From Lachnospiraceae bacterium (GTDB taxonomy: Bacteria > Bacillota > Clostridia > Lachnospirales > Lachnospiraceae), in the NCBI GenBank assembly GCA_017396675.1, contig JAFQLB010000081.1:1-58934 (forward strand): a DNA stretch of 58,934 bases, read 5' to 3'. Position 1 is the first letter of the stretch. Every line of letters begins with the position of its first letter. Shown piece after piece: positions 27,046-35,112 of the stretch. The notes under the pieces are model-generated. The model was not told where the DNA came from. It did no database searches and saw only the letters and a program-made list of their open reading frames with translations. The position numbers and the translations under genes were made by a program.

Positions 27046-27991
27046 TACCATCATCAAACGCTATGATGAGAAACAGCTTCGGCTTCACCGCCGCCTGGAG
27101 GAAACACAGGCCGGCCTCAGAGCCGCCCTTCCCGAATATGCAAAGCTCTCCGATCAAATCGCCTCTCTTTCCGTGGCCTACGGACGGCGTCTCCTGGATG
27201 GTGATGAAACCGCTTTGGATTCCCTGAGAGAAGCCCTGGATTCTCTCCGCACCCGTCGGGCAGCCCTGCTTGCCGATGCCGGGATGTCTGCCGGGATACC
27301 GGAGCCGGAATACGAGTGTAAAGACTGCAAGGATACGGGATTTATCCGCGGAAACAAGTGCCACTGCTTCAAACAAGCCGAGATCTCTCTGCTGTATGAA
27401 CAGTCCAATATTCAGGAGATCCTGAAAACTCAGAATTTTTCTGCTCTGTCTTACGAATACTACTCCGGAGAGGATCTGCTGCTTTTCAAAAACGCAGTCA
27501 TCACCTGCCGCGGTTTTATAGAGAATTTTAATTCGGACTACCATAATCTGTTTTTTTATGGTACGGTAGGAACAGGAAAGACATTTCTGTCCAACTGTAT
27601 TGCCGGGGAACTGATGAATCTGGGACATTCCGTTATTTATTTCAGTGCAGCCGGACTGTTTGACAGAATCTCCCGAAGCACCTTTCATAAATCATCGGGG
27701 GAAGAGCTCTCCGATTTATATGAGGATTTGTATACCTGTGATCTTTTGATCATTGATGACCTGGGCACGGAATTGACCAATGCCTTCTCCTCCTCCCGGC
27801 TGTTTTCCTGTTTAAACGAACGGATTTTACGCAGGAAATCTACCATTGTATCCACCAATCTCTCTTTGGAGGATCTGAGAGATCGTTATTCAGACAGAAT
27901 TTTTTCCAGAATAACCAGCCATTTTCATCTATGTAAAATAACAGGTCCTGATATCAGGATGCTGAAAAAAAGATTGTCCGTCAGAAAGTGA
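27020..27991 (+). CDS. DnaC-like helicase loader ATPase
   Basis: A 323-residue AAA+ protein. The start is a TTG at 27020 with AAGGAGG seven bases upstream; no ATG suits, and the next upstream one lies deep inside the dnaD-like gene, which overlaps by 26 bases. An N-terminal coiled region is followed by a Cys cluster (CKDCKDTGFIRGNKCHC), Walker A GTVGTGKTFLSN, Walker B LLIIDDLGTE and sensor I VSTNLS. With the DnaD-like gene it forms a primosome unit. IstB transposase helpers are related, but no transposase is near. Confidence 0.88.
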   Translation: MALTNAQYDTIIKRYDEKQLRLHRRLEETQAGLRAALPEYAKLSDQIASLSVAYGRRLLDGDETALDSLREALDSLRTRRAALLADAGMSAGIPEPEYECKDCKDTGFIRGNKCHCFKQAEISLLYEQSNIQEILKTQNFSALSYEYYSGEDLLLFKNAVITCRGFIENFNSDYHNLFFYGTVGTGKTFLSNCIAGELMNLGHSVIYFSAAGLFDRISRSTFHKSSGEELSDLYEDLYTCDLLIIDDLGTELTNAFSSSRLFSCLNERILRRKSTIVSTNLSLEDLRDRYSDRIFSRITSHFHLCKITGPDIRMLKKRLSVRK

Positions 27992-28002
27992 GGATTCCTT
28001 CC

Positions 28003-29190
28003 ATGGTAAAGCGCGAAGAAAAAAGAAACTTGGAATCCATTCCCGTAGGCTCTTTGAGAGTGATTCCTTTAAAAAGCTGCAGTGAGCTTGGCAAAGAAGT
28101 GGACCAATATCTGGTAAAATGGAGAACGGAGAGAGAGCATGAGCACAAGGACAGCCTGGCCTTCTCCGGTTATCAGAGAGATTCTTATATCCTTTCCTCC
28201 AAAACACCTCGCTTCGGCTCCGGCGAAGCCAAGGGCGTGATTCTGGAATCTGTCAGAGGTACCGACTTATACATCCTGGTGGACGTCTGCAATTACAGTC
28301 TCACGTATTCTCTGGGAGAGCATGAGAATCATATGTCCCCCGATGACCACTATCAGGATTTGAAAAGAATCATTGCCGCTGTGGGCGGCAAAGCCAGAAG
28401 GATTACGGTCATTATGCCTTTCCTGTACGAAAGCAGACAGCATAACCGGACAGCCCGGGAATCTCTGGACTGTGCCATCGCCCTGCAGGAGCTGGTGCGG
28501 ATGGGCGTAGACAATATCATTACCTTTGATGCACACGATCCCAGAGTACAGAATGCCATTCCTCTTCACGGATTTGAAACCATACAGCCCGCTTATCAGT
28601 TTATTAAGGGTCTCCTTCAAAATGTGAAGGATCTTCAGCTGGATTCTTCCCATCTGATGGTGGTCAGCCCCGATGAAGGCGGAATGACAAGGGCGATTTA
28701 TATTGCCAATGTTTTGGGACTGGATATGGGTATGTTCTACAAACGCCGCGACTATACACGGATCGTAGGCGGAAGCAATCCAATCATTGCACATGAATTT
28801 CTCGGTACCAATGTGCAGGACAAGGATATTATCATCGTAGATGATATGATTTCCTCCGGAGACAGTATGCTGGAGGTTGCAGCCGCTCTGAAAGAAAGAA
28901 ACGCCGCACGGATCTTCATCTTCTCCACCTTCGGACTCTTTACCAATGGTTTGCAGAGATTTGACGATGCATACAGCAAAGGTATCTTTACCAAGGTACT
29001 GACTACCAACCTTGTTTATCAGACGCCGGAGCTTCTGGAACGTCCCTGGTACATCAACTGCGATATGAGCAAATACATTGCCTATATCATCGATACCCTG
29101 AACCATGATTCTTCCATTGGTGATCTTCTGACACCAAATGAACGCATCCAGAATATCGTGGCACGCTATAAGGCGGGCGAATTACAATAA
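28003..29190 (+). CDS. prs: Ribose-phosphate pyrophosphokinase
   Basis: A 395-residue PRPP synthase. It is longer than the 315-residue classical form, with an N-terminal extension and insertions. Conserved parts include MPFLYESRQHNR, ITFDAHDPRVQNA, VVSPDEGG and the PRPP-binding loop DIIIVDDMISSGDSM. PRPP feeds nucleotide, His and NAD salvage (pncB in this window uses it). The ATG at 28003 follows the dnaC-like stop closely, with GTGAGG eight bases upstream. It may be co-transcribed with the primosome genes. Confidence 0.92.
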   Translation: MVKREEKRNLESIPVGSLRVIPLKSCSELGKEVDQYLVKWRTEREHEHKDSLAFSGYQRDSYILSSKTPRFGSGEAKGVILESVRGTDLYILVDVCNYSLTYSLGEHENHMSPDDHYQDLKRIIAAVGGKARRITVIMPFLYESRQHNRTARESLDCAIALQELVRMGVDNIITFDAHDPRVQNAIPLHGFETIQPAYQFIKGLLQNVKDLQLDSSHLMVVSPDEGGMTRAIYIANVLGLDMGMFYKRRDYTRIVGGSNPIIAHEFLGTNVQDKDIIIVDDMISSGDSMLEVAAALKERNAARIFIFSTFGLFTNGLQRFDDAYSKGIFTKVLTTNLVYQTPELLERPWYINCDMSKYIAYIIDTLNHDSSIGDLLTPNERIQNIVARYKAGELQ

Positions 29191-29191
29191 G

Positions 29192-29222
29192 AAGGGGGCG
29201 TTCCCTTGATTGGAGCCCCCTT
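29192..29222. terminator. Convergent terminator between prs and murF
   Basis: AAGGGGGC pairs with GCCCCCTT across a 15-base loop. It lies right after the prs stop and overlaps the murF stop, so it may serve both strands. T-tracts are short. Confidence 0.5.
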
Positions 29223-30606
29223 ATATCCACTCTATTACTTCTTCAAATCCCATCCCATGGGATGCCTTAAGCAAAATCGTATCTCCCGGCTGCAGCACTT
29301 CCGGCAGCCGGTTCTTTAATTCTTCTTTTTCTTTCAGGTAGATCAGTTCCGTCCTGTACTCTGCTGTAACATCCTTCAGAGCCTCTTTTCCGCCCTCATA
29401 CATAGCTTCCGATAAGGTGCCCACACAGAACAGTACATCCACTCCGCATTTTACGGCATAATTTCCCGTTTCTTTGTGGAAGGCGGGGCTGCCCTCTCCC
29501 AATTCAAACATATCGCCCAAGACGGCAACCTTTCTTCCTTCCGCCTGTCCCAGCAGCTCCAGGGCCGCTTTCATGGAAACGGGATTGGCATTGTAGCAGT
29601 CATCGATCAAAACATAATCGCCTTTTTGCAGAAGATTGCTTCTTCCGCCTACCGCCCTGGCCTTTTCAATTCCTGCCCGTATCTGTTCCCGGGTCAGTCC
29701 CATATGATACCCCACTGCAGCGGCTGCCAGCGCATTGTAGATCATATGCTCTCCCGGCAAAGGTACGGTAACCTCCGTAAGCTCTACGAGGCCGGCTATA
29801 TCCATACAACTGCCCAGCAGCCCTTTGGATTCGCTCCGCCGGGCATACACCGTGTTGTGACGCTCTCTGCCAAAGGTAGTAAGACAATCTCCCAGCTTAC
29901 CCCGCAGGGTAACCAGCTTATCATCATCGCCGTTGACACATACGACACCTTCGGGATTACGGAAGTCAAAGATCTCTGTCTTTGCTTTCAGCACGCCGTC
30001 TCTGTCGCCCAACGATTCCAAATGGCATTGTCCGATATTGGTAATGACACAAATATCCGGCCGGGCCACCTTGCTCAGCCGATGCATTTCACCAAATTCG
30101 CTGATCCCCATTTCCACAACAGCTGCCTGATGCTCCTCCCGTATGCGAAGTATGGTCAGGGGCAAACCGATCTCATTGTTATAATTGCCCGATGTCTTTA
30201 ATGTATTGTATTTTTCCGACAATACGCCGGCAATCATTTCCTTTGTGCTGGTTTTTCCCACACTTCCGGTGACACCCACTACTGTGAGCGTCAGCTGCTT
30301 TCTGTAAAATTCAGCAATATCCCTCAGCGCCCGGGCACTGCTTTCCACCTGAATACATACACCGTCCAAGGATTTCGGCAAAACCTCACAGACCACTGCC
30401 AGTGCGCCTTTGGCCCATACATCACCGATAAATTTGTGGCCGTCCACCCGTTCTCCGGGCATGGCAATAAATACATCGTCCTTTTTTGCCTCCCGTGAAT
30501 CTATGACCACTGCCGTTGCCTCAGTTTTGCTTCTTACACCTTCTGCAGGTCCGTAGACGGTTCCCCCACAGGCCGCTGCAATATTTTGTACAGTCAAATG
30601 CTTCAT
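29221..30606 (-). CDS. murF: UDP-N-acetylmuramoyl-tripeptide--D-alanyl-D-alanine ligase
   Basis: A 461-residue Mur ligase that adds D-Ala-D-Ala to the muramyl tripeptide. It has VVIDSREAKKDDVFIAMPG, the P-loop GVTGSVGKTSTKEM, NYNNEIGLP, EMGISEFGEM and DDCYNANPVSM. It overlaps ddl by four bases, so the enzyme that makes D-Ala-D-Ala and the one that uses it are coupled. Confidence 0.96.
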   Translation of the reverse strand: MKHLTVQNIAAACGGTVYGPAEGVRSKTEATAVVIDSREAKKDDVFIAMPGERVDGHKFIGDVWAKGALAVVCEVLPKSLDGVCIQVESSARALRDIAEFYRKQLTLTVVGVTGSVGKTSTKEMIAGVLSEKYNTLKTSGNYNNEIGLPLTILRIREEHQAAVVEMGISEFGEMHRLSKVARPDICVITNIGQCHLESLGDRDGVLKAKTEIFDFRNPEGVVCVNGDDDKLVTLRGKLGDCLTTFGRERHNTVYARRSESKGLLGSCMDIAGLVELTEVTVPLPGEHMIYNALAAAAVGYHMGLTREQIRAGIEKARAVGGRSNLLQKGDYVLIDDCYNANPVSMKAALELLGQAEGRKVAVLGDMFELGEGSPAFHKETGNYAVKCGVDVLFCVGTLSEAMYEGGKEALKDVTAEYRTELIYLKEKEELKNRLPEVLQPGDTILLKASHGMGFEEVIEWI

Positions 30607-31637
30607 ACCCGATCTTTCTCCATTGCTGCCCGAATAATCGCTTCACACAAAGATGAAAAGTCCATCCCTTCTGCCGCCGCTTCCTGAGGCAGCAGGGAGG
30701 TGGGGGTCATCCCCGGCAAAGTATTCGCCTCCAGACAGTAAATCTCTCCCTCTTCACTCATCATAAAATCCATACGTGCATAGCACTTCAGTCGCAGAGC
30801 GCGGAATGCCGCTTCGGCATAGCCCTGCATCTTTTCGGATATCTCCCGGGGAAGATCTGCCGGACATGTCTCAACGGCACTTCCGGCCTGATATTTATTC
30901 TTATAATCATAAAACCCCTGCAGCGGCCGGATCTCAATGACCGGTAATGCTCTTCCTTCCATGACTCCTACGGAAAACTCTCTTCCCCGTATGTATTGCT
31001 CGATCACAATCTCACGGTCATAGCGGAACGCTTCTTCTTTTGCCTTTCTGTACTCCTCCTGCGTGGCTGCAATGGATACCCCCACACTGGAGCCGCCGTT
31101 GCAGGATTTGACCACACAAGGGAAAGGAATCTGCATACTGTCTTCCTCATGCAGCTTTAGGGTGGTTCCCCCAGGTGTGGGAATTCCGTGCAGCCGGAAC
31201 ATTTCCTTTGTCAGCCCCTTATCCATACACAATGCACTGCTGACATAATCCGTCCCCGTATACCGGATCCCGCAAAGATCAAAGGCAGCCTGGATTCTGC
31301 CGTCTTCACCGTTGGCTCCGTGGAGTCCGAGAAAAACCACATCCGCCTGACTGCACAGCGCAATGACATTGGGTCCGAAGAACCCCCGTTCTCCCTCCCC
31401 TCTCAGGCCTTTGATTTCCTCGGGACTCAGAATCTCTTCTCCGATTCCTTCCCTCCTATCGGTACAGTCTGTCCGCGCTTCAAAAATCCCATCTGTTTCT
31501 CCCCGATAGCCCAGATACACATCCAGCAGGATCACAAGGTGTCCTTTCTCTTTCAAAGCTTTGTATATCATGCTTCCGGAGGACAGGGAAACCTCTCTCT
31601 CTGTACTGTTGCCTCCGGCCAATACGACAATTCTCAT
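30603..31637 (-). CDS. ddl: D-alanine--D-alanine ligase
   Basis: A 344-residue ATP-grasp enzyme. It shows LAGGNSTEREVSLSSG, FLGLHGANGEDGRIQ, CVVKSCNGGSSVGVS and CLEANTLPGMTPTSLLPQ. The Tyr that favours D-Ala over D-lactate in ordinary Ddl enzymes cannot be placed with certainty by eye. It lies between the GH9-like lipoprotein gene (17 bases upstream) and murF (4-base overlap), so the three form an operon. Confidence 0.95.
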   Translation of the reverse strand: MRIVVLAGGNSTEREVSLSSGSMIYKALKEKGHLVILLDVYLGYRGETDGIFEARTDCTDRREGIGEEILSPEEIKGLRGEGERGFFGPNVIALCSQADVVFLGLHGANGEDGRIQAAFDLCGIRYTGTDYVSSALCMDKGLTKEMFRLHGIPTPGGTTLKLHEEDSMQIPFPCVVKSCNGGSSVGVSIAATQEEYRKAKEEAFRYDREIVIEQYIRGREFSVGVMEGRALPVIEIRPLQGFYDYKNKYQAGSAVETCPADLPREISEKMQGYAEAAFRALRLKCYARMDFMMSEEGEIYCLEANTLPGMTPTSLLPQEAAAEGMDFSSLCEAIIRAAMEKDRV

Positions 31638-31654
31638 AAATACTACTCCTTATT

Positions 31655-33004
31655 TTACTTGATACTCTGCAGCAACAGATAGAACATTCCTCCACGAATA
31701 TTATTTCCGATCTGTTCTTCTTCCTCCGGAGATCTTCTGATCCCTTTTCCTTCCAACAGGCAGAGTGCTTCCGGATTGCGTCCCAACAGATAGTGATAAT
31801 GTGCCTCCAATATGCTGCGATACTCGTGATTGGATATAACATAATTCACCACACTCATGGTGAGCATATCCTGCAGAATCCCCGTTATGTCATAGCTTTC
31901 CCTGAGATCGGAGATATAATAGGAGCTCTGCTTGCTGCTTGCCGCTATTTGTTCCGCTTTCTCCCGCAGACGCTGCATCACATAATCACTTCTCTCCAAA
32001 TTGACACCGTAAAGGGAATTCAGATACGCCACATCCGCAAAAATACTGAAATCGTATTCCGTATAGCTTTTGATTTCTTCCTTCATTCCGAAATACCGGA
32101 TCACTGCCTGGGAATACTTGCTGCGTCCTGTCTGCCGCAGCAGCTGTGCTGCGGCAAAATAACCGGCATCGTAGCTGACGTTGTCCAAACTGTCCTGAAT
32201 GGAGCGATAAGCTGCCTCTCCCGCATTCACACATCGGGCCGCAAGCTGTCTGTCAGCAGCTCCCATATCATTCGCATACATCCCCATCACACCCGCAAAT
32301 TCGGCAGTCGCCACAAGGGAAATGGGCGAAGCCTCCTCGCTGAATCCGTCTGCCGGGGGCAGGATCTCAAAGACACCTCCCGTTTCCGGATCCTGAGCCA
32401 ACAGAAGGCTCTCTATATTCTCCCGTAAAAGAGTATCCACTTCCTCCGGATATCCCTGCTTCTCCCCATACAACTCCAAAGACAATAGAATACAGGCTGT
32501 CTCGTAGCACAGCTGAGCCGTTTTTTTCTCCTTCGTATTCTGTAATTTATGCAGAATATCCTGTTCCAGTGACAGACGAATCTCCTCTTTTATATGAAAA
32601 GGATCCGAATATCCCAGGGTACTGTGATAAAAATAATACTCGCCTTCCTGCTGCAGGTCTGTAAAATCTGCCAGATAGATCCCGGACGCTTCGGCTCCAA
32701 AGGGAGTTGTTTCCAATGTTCCCTGATATGCGATCTCTCCCTGCCCATCATAGATCAGATATTCTTCTTCCAGCTCCTGTCCCTGAAAGATTGCCGTCTT
32801 CTCTTCTTCCGGCTCATATCCTGCCTGGTTAATGAGGATATCCGGTGTCTGCTCCGGAATGGGATAAGAAAAGTCCGGCTCCAATCCCAGGGTTTCTCCT
32901 CCCTCTTCAATTCTGGTATAGTCCAGAGAATCGTTGAAAGGAGAAGCACACCCTGCCAATAAGCATACGCTTATTAAAATCGACAGCCGGACACTATGCT
33001 TCAC
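31655..33004 (-). CDS. GH9-like lipoprotein, probably without catalytic activity
   Basis: A 449-residue lipoprotein with lipobox LLAGC (C19). Residues about 55-150 resemble the Ig-like cellulase N-terminal domain (DILINQAGYEPEEEKTAIF, YLADFTDLQQEGEYYFYH). The rest is an alpha-helical barrel like GH9, with HYHYLLGRNPEAL near the C-terminus. The DAGD motif that holds the catalytic base of GH9 enzymes is not visible, and NPEAL replaces the usual NPxxxSYVTG context. The start is GTG at 33004 with GGAGG seven bases upstream. A promoter at 33087-33115 precedes it. It heads an operon with ddl and murF, which hints at a cell-wall rather than cellulose role. Confidence 0.7.
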   Translation of the reverse strand: MKHSVRLSILISVCLLAGCASPFNDSLDYTRIEEGGETLGLEPDFSYPIPEQTPDILINQAGYEPEEEKTAIFQGQELEEEYLIYDGQGEIAYQGTLETTPFGAEASGIYLADFTDLQQEGEYYFYHSTLGYSDPFHIKEEIRLSLEQDILHKLQNTKEKKTAQLCYETACILLSLELYGEKQGYPEEVDTLLRENIESLLLAQDPETGGVFEILPPADGFSEEASPISLVATAEFAGVMGMYANDMGAADRQLAARCVNAGEAAYRSIQDSLDNVSYDAGYFAAAQLLRQTGRSKYSQAVIRYFGMKEEIKSYTEYDFSIFADVAYLNSLYGVNLERSDYVMQRLREKAEQIAASSKQSSYYISDLRESYDITGILQDMLTMSVVNYVISNHEYRSILEAHYHYLLGRNPEALCLLEGKGIRRSPEEEEQIGNNIRGGMFYLLLQSIK

Positions 33005-33086
33005 GTTATTTCCTCCGTAGTCACACTTCTGCTCTTGTATGTCTGCTTCTTCGCACGATACACCGTAAATCCTTACATTCCCATGT

Positions 33087-33115
33087 ATTATACAGTGAAA
33101 TTATCCGCAAGTAAA
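33087..33115 (-). promoter_or_regulatory. Promoter of the GH9-like/ddl/murF operon
   Basis: On the minus strand TTTACT (33115-33110) and TATAAT (33092-33087) are 17 bases apart. It lies just past the spoIIQ-like stop, so the wall-precursor operon can be transcribed apart from sporulation. Confidence 0.6.
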
Positions 33116-33119
33116 GCCA

Positions 33120-33965
33120 TTAAATGTTTTCAAGAGAGCCCATGGGATCTATGGGGGTTCCGTCTTTTGTCAGTGCAAAGTACACATTACTTCCTTCCAC
33201 ACTGTAGTATTTGGTGGGCTGTGCCACAGAGGCCAGCAGATCACCTGCCTTCACTCTGTCCCCCTCCTTTACCTGCATATTGTCAAGCTGACCGTAAATC
33301 ACCCGGTAACCGCTTCCGATATCCATGGTAATGGTATTTCCCGTTTCCTCCGTTTTTTCGATCTTTGTAACAATACCGTCCGCAGCCGCGGTAATCGTTT
33401 CTCCCGGTACTGCCTGAATGATAATGGCAGGATTGTACTTATATTGCCGGAGCGTGGCAAAATATACCGTCTTGTCCATACTGTAATTGATCAGAACATT
33501 GCCTACCACCGGCCAAAGAAGGGATTCCTCTTCCGAGAACACAAGCTCCGGCTCCTGTTCTTCCTGTGTTTCCTGTGTTTCCTCCTGTAAAAGCTCCTCC
33601 TCTTCCCAAATTTCGTCCAGGAAGGTAATATCGCTTCTCCAATCCTCCGACAATTCTCCCTGCTCCTGCACTGTTCCGTCCCCCATATTACTCATATCAC
33701 TGTTATGCACTCCGGGAAGTTCTTCCTTGGTAGCGGGTCCGGAAGCCGCACTGGCAGATTCTTCTCCTACGGCCTCTCCGATCTCCTCCGTCTTTTGTCG
33801 TGTGGTATTTTCCAGGCTGGAAAAATCCACCACATATCCGTTATCCTGCTGCTGGTTTTTTTCTTTTACATAAACTCCCGTCATAGTCAATGCTGTTAAC
33901 ACAAAGAGACTGGAGCATAACATAACCATTTTTTCTTTTCTCTGATTTTTTCTTCTTCGTTTCAT
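33120..33965 (-). CDS. spoIIQ: SpoIIQ-like membrane protein with degenerate LytM/M23 domain
   Basis: A 281-residue protein with a basic cytoplasmic N-terminus, one membrane helix (about 14-31), an acidic linker with a Glu/Gln repeat (about 118-142) and a C-terminal LytM fold (about 145-281). The metal ligands of M23 peptidases are replaced: the HxxxD region reads YKYNPAIIIQA, and the final HxH region reads VYFAL. In SpoIIQ the domain serves as a scaffold binding SpoIIIAH across the engulfing membranes. The neighbouring spoIID-like gene, 57 bases upstream, supports this over a general cell-wall peptidase. Confidence 0.75.
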   Translation of the reverse strand: MKRRRKNQRKEKMVMLCSSLFVLTALTMTGVYVKEKNQQQDNGYVVDFSSLENTTRQKTEEIGEAVGEESASAASGPATKEELPGVHNSDMSNMGDGTVQEQGELSEDWRSDITFLDEIWEEEELLQEETQETQEEQEPELVFSEEESLLWPVVGNVLINYSMDKTVYFATLRQYKYNPAIIIQAVPGETITAAADGIVTKIEKTEETGNTITMDIGSGYRVIYGQLDNMQVKEGDRVKAGDLLASVAQPTKYYSVEGSNVYFALTKDGTPIDPMGSLENI

Positions 33966-34022
33966 TGGTTTTTCTCCTCCTTTTTCCTTAGTTTTTCCTC
34001 TCCTCCGATCTTTATACAGGGT

Positions 34023-35009
34023 TTAGGAAACTATTTTTTCCAGCTTGATATCCCGAAAAAAATAAAACAGGACGTCCTGCCACGTCTCACCGTCTACCGC
34101 CTGTTCGTTGGCTTCAAATTGAGAAAAACCAAAGCCGTGTCCCATGCCTTTGCTTTCAATATGAATCTCCGCAGGCTCATCCCGAAAGGAAAAACCTGCA
34201 GAGGGTAGACCGAATGCGGCTCTGAATGCTTCTCCGTCGATCCAGTCTGTGCCGATCTGAACCTCTTTGACATAGTCCGACTCATCCCTGTGAAGAATAA
34301 TCTTTTCCATTTGCCACGTTTCCCTTTTTAACAGCTTTGCAATGATGTTTTTAAATTCCTGCTTGGGTACCGTGATCAAATCGGCATAATCCTCGCTTCG
34401 AATATCATTTTTACACTCTACCCGCTTGATATATTCATAAAACTGTTCATATTTCCGATATACCTGACTGCTTCTGGTGGTTCCGTTGCTGACTCTGAAA
34501 AAAGGAGGGTTGATCAGCTTTTCTTCCCACATCATGATGATACCGCGGGTATCCTCTATGGCCTGTCTGATTCTACTGTCGTATTCTTCAAAATCATCTC
34601 CCCAGAGACTCTGGCGCTGCACTTTGGTCAAATACATATCCTGCAGCTTGTCCTCCGGGATCACATATTCTCCGTTTTCCGTTTCGGCATGAAAAAAGCA
34701 GCGGGACCGAAGGATCACCGCCTGTGCCTTCAAGGTCTCCTGATGATACTGCGCCGGTATTACGGCAGCCATCATTCCTTCCAAATATGTTTCCAACGGA
34801 ATTCTTGTGCGGCCCAACAAATTCTTACATATCACAAAGGGTGCCGGCGACGGATCATCCTCATCATGGATCACCTCCCTGTCTGTTTCTGCAAAAAAAC
34901 TGATTCCATAGGGCATTAAAAAAAGCAGAAAAAGAAGAGTTGCCAGGATAATTCCCGCCTTACCTCTTCTTTTTTCCGCTTTTTTCCTATTTCCTTTTCT
35001 GATCCTCAT
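34023..35009 (-). CDS. spoIID: SpoIID-like protein
   Basis: A 328-residue protein with one N-terminal membrane helix (about 18-38) and a SpoIID/LytB domain. SpoIID is the glycan-cleaving enzyme of forespore engulfment. The core block reads LEGMMAAVIPAQYHQETLKAQAVILRS in order, but Val stands where the family usually has the catalytic Glu (AAEMP). I chose the ATG at 35009, with GGAG six bases upstream, over 35021. A sigma-E-like promoter lies at 35052-35081. The C-terminal GMGHGFGFSQFEANE stretch is typical of the family. Confidence 0.8.
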   Translation of the reverse strand: MRIRKGNRKKAEKRRGKAGIILATLLFLLFLMPYGISFFAETDREVIHDEDDPSPAPFVICKNLLGRTRIPLETYLEGMMAAVIPAQYHQETLKAQAVILRSRCFFHAETENGEYVIPEDKLQDMYLTKVQRQSLWGDDFEEYDSRIRQAIEDTRGIIMMWEEKLINPPFFRVSNGTTRSSQVYRKYEQFYEYIKRVECKNDIRSEDYADLITVPKQEFKNIIAKLLKRETWQMEKIILHRDESDYVKEVQIGTDWIDGEAFRAAFGLPSAGFSFRDEPAEIHIESKGMGHGFGFSQFEANEQAVDGETWQDVLFYFFRDIKLEKIVS

Positions 35010-35051
35010 ATCCGGCTCCATACCCTTCCCGCTTGTTTTGACTTACATAGT

Positions 35052-35081
35052 ATTGTATGTCGCCTGTCCATGAGTTTATTC
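35052..35081 (-). promoter_or_regulatory. Sigma-E-like promoter of spoIID
   Basis: On the minus strand CATACAAT (35059-35052) equals the sigma-E -10 consensus CATACANT. GAATAAA (35081-35075), 15 bases upstream, resembles the -35. It lies 42 bases before the spoIID start. Confidence 0.6.
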
Positions 35082-35112
35082 ATCCGTTTCAACTTCCGTG
35101 ACACAGCAGAAG

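Noticed and set aside
27033..27227. Alternative ATG-started frame over the start of the dnaC-like gene
   Set aside because: It is out of frame with the ATPase; the TTG at 27020 with AAGGAGG explains the region better.
26975..27991. IstB-type transposase helper
   Set aside because: No IstA transposase or terminal repeats nearby; a DnaD-like gene overlaps it instead.
33120..33965. Active M23 endopeptidase
   Set aside because: The zinc-binding His and Asp positions are replaced, and the context points to SpoIIQ.
33966..34022. Sigma-F promoter for the spoIIQ-like gene
   Set aside because: GTATA and GGAAAAACT are present but only 14 bases apart, shorter than the usual spacing, so it was not listed.
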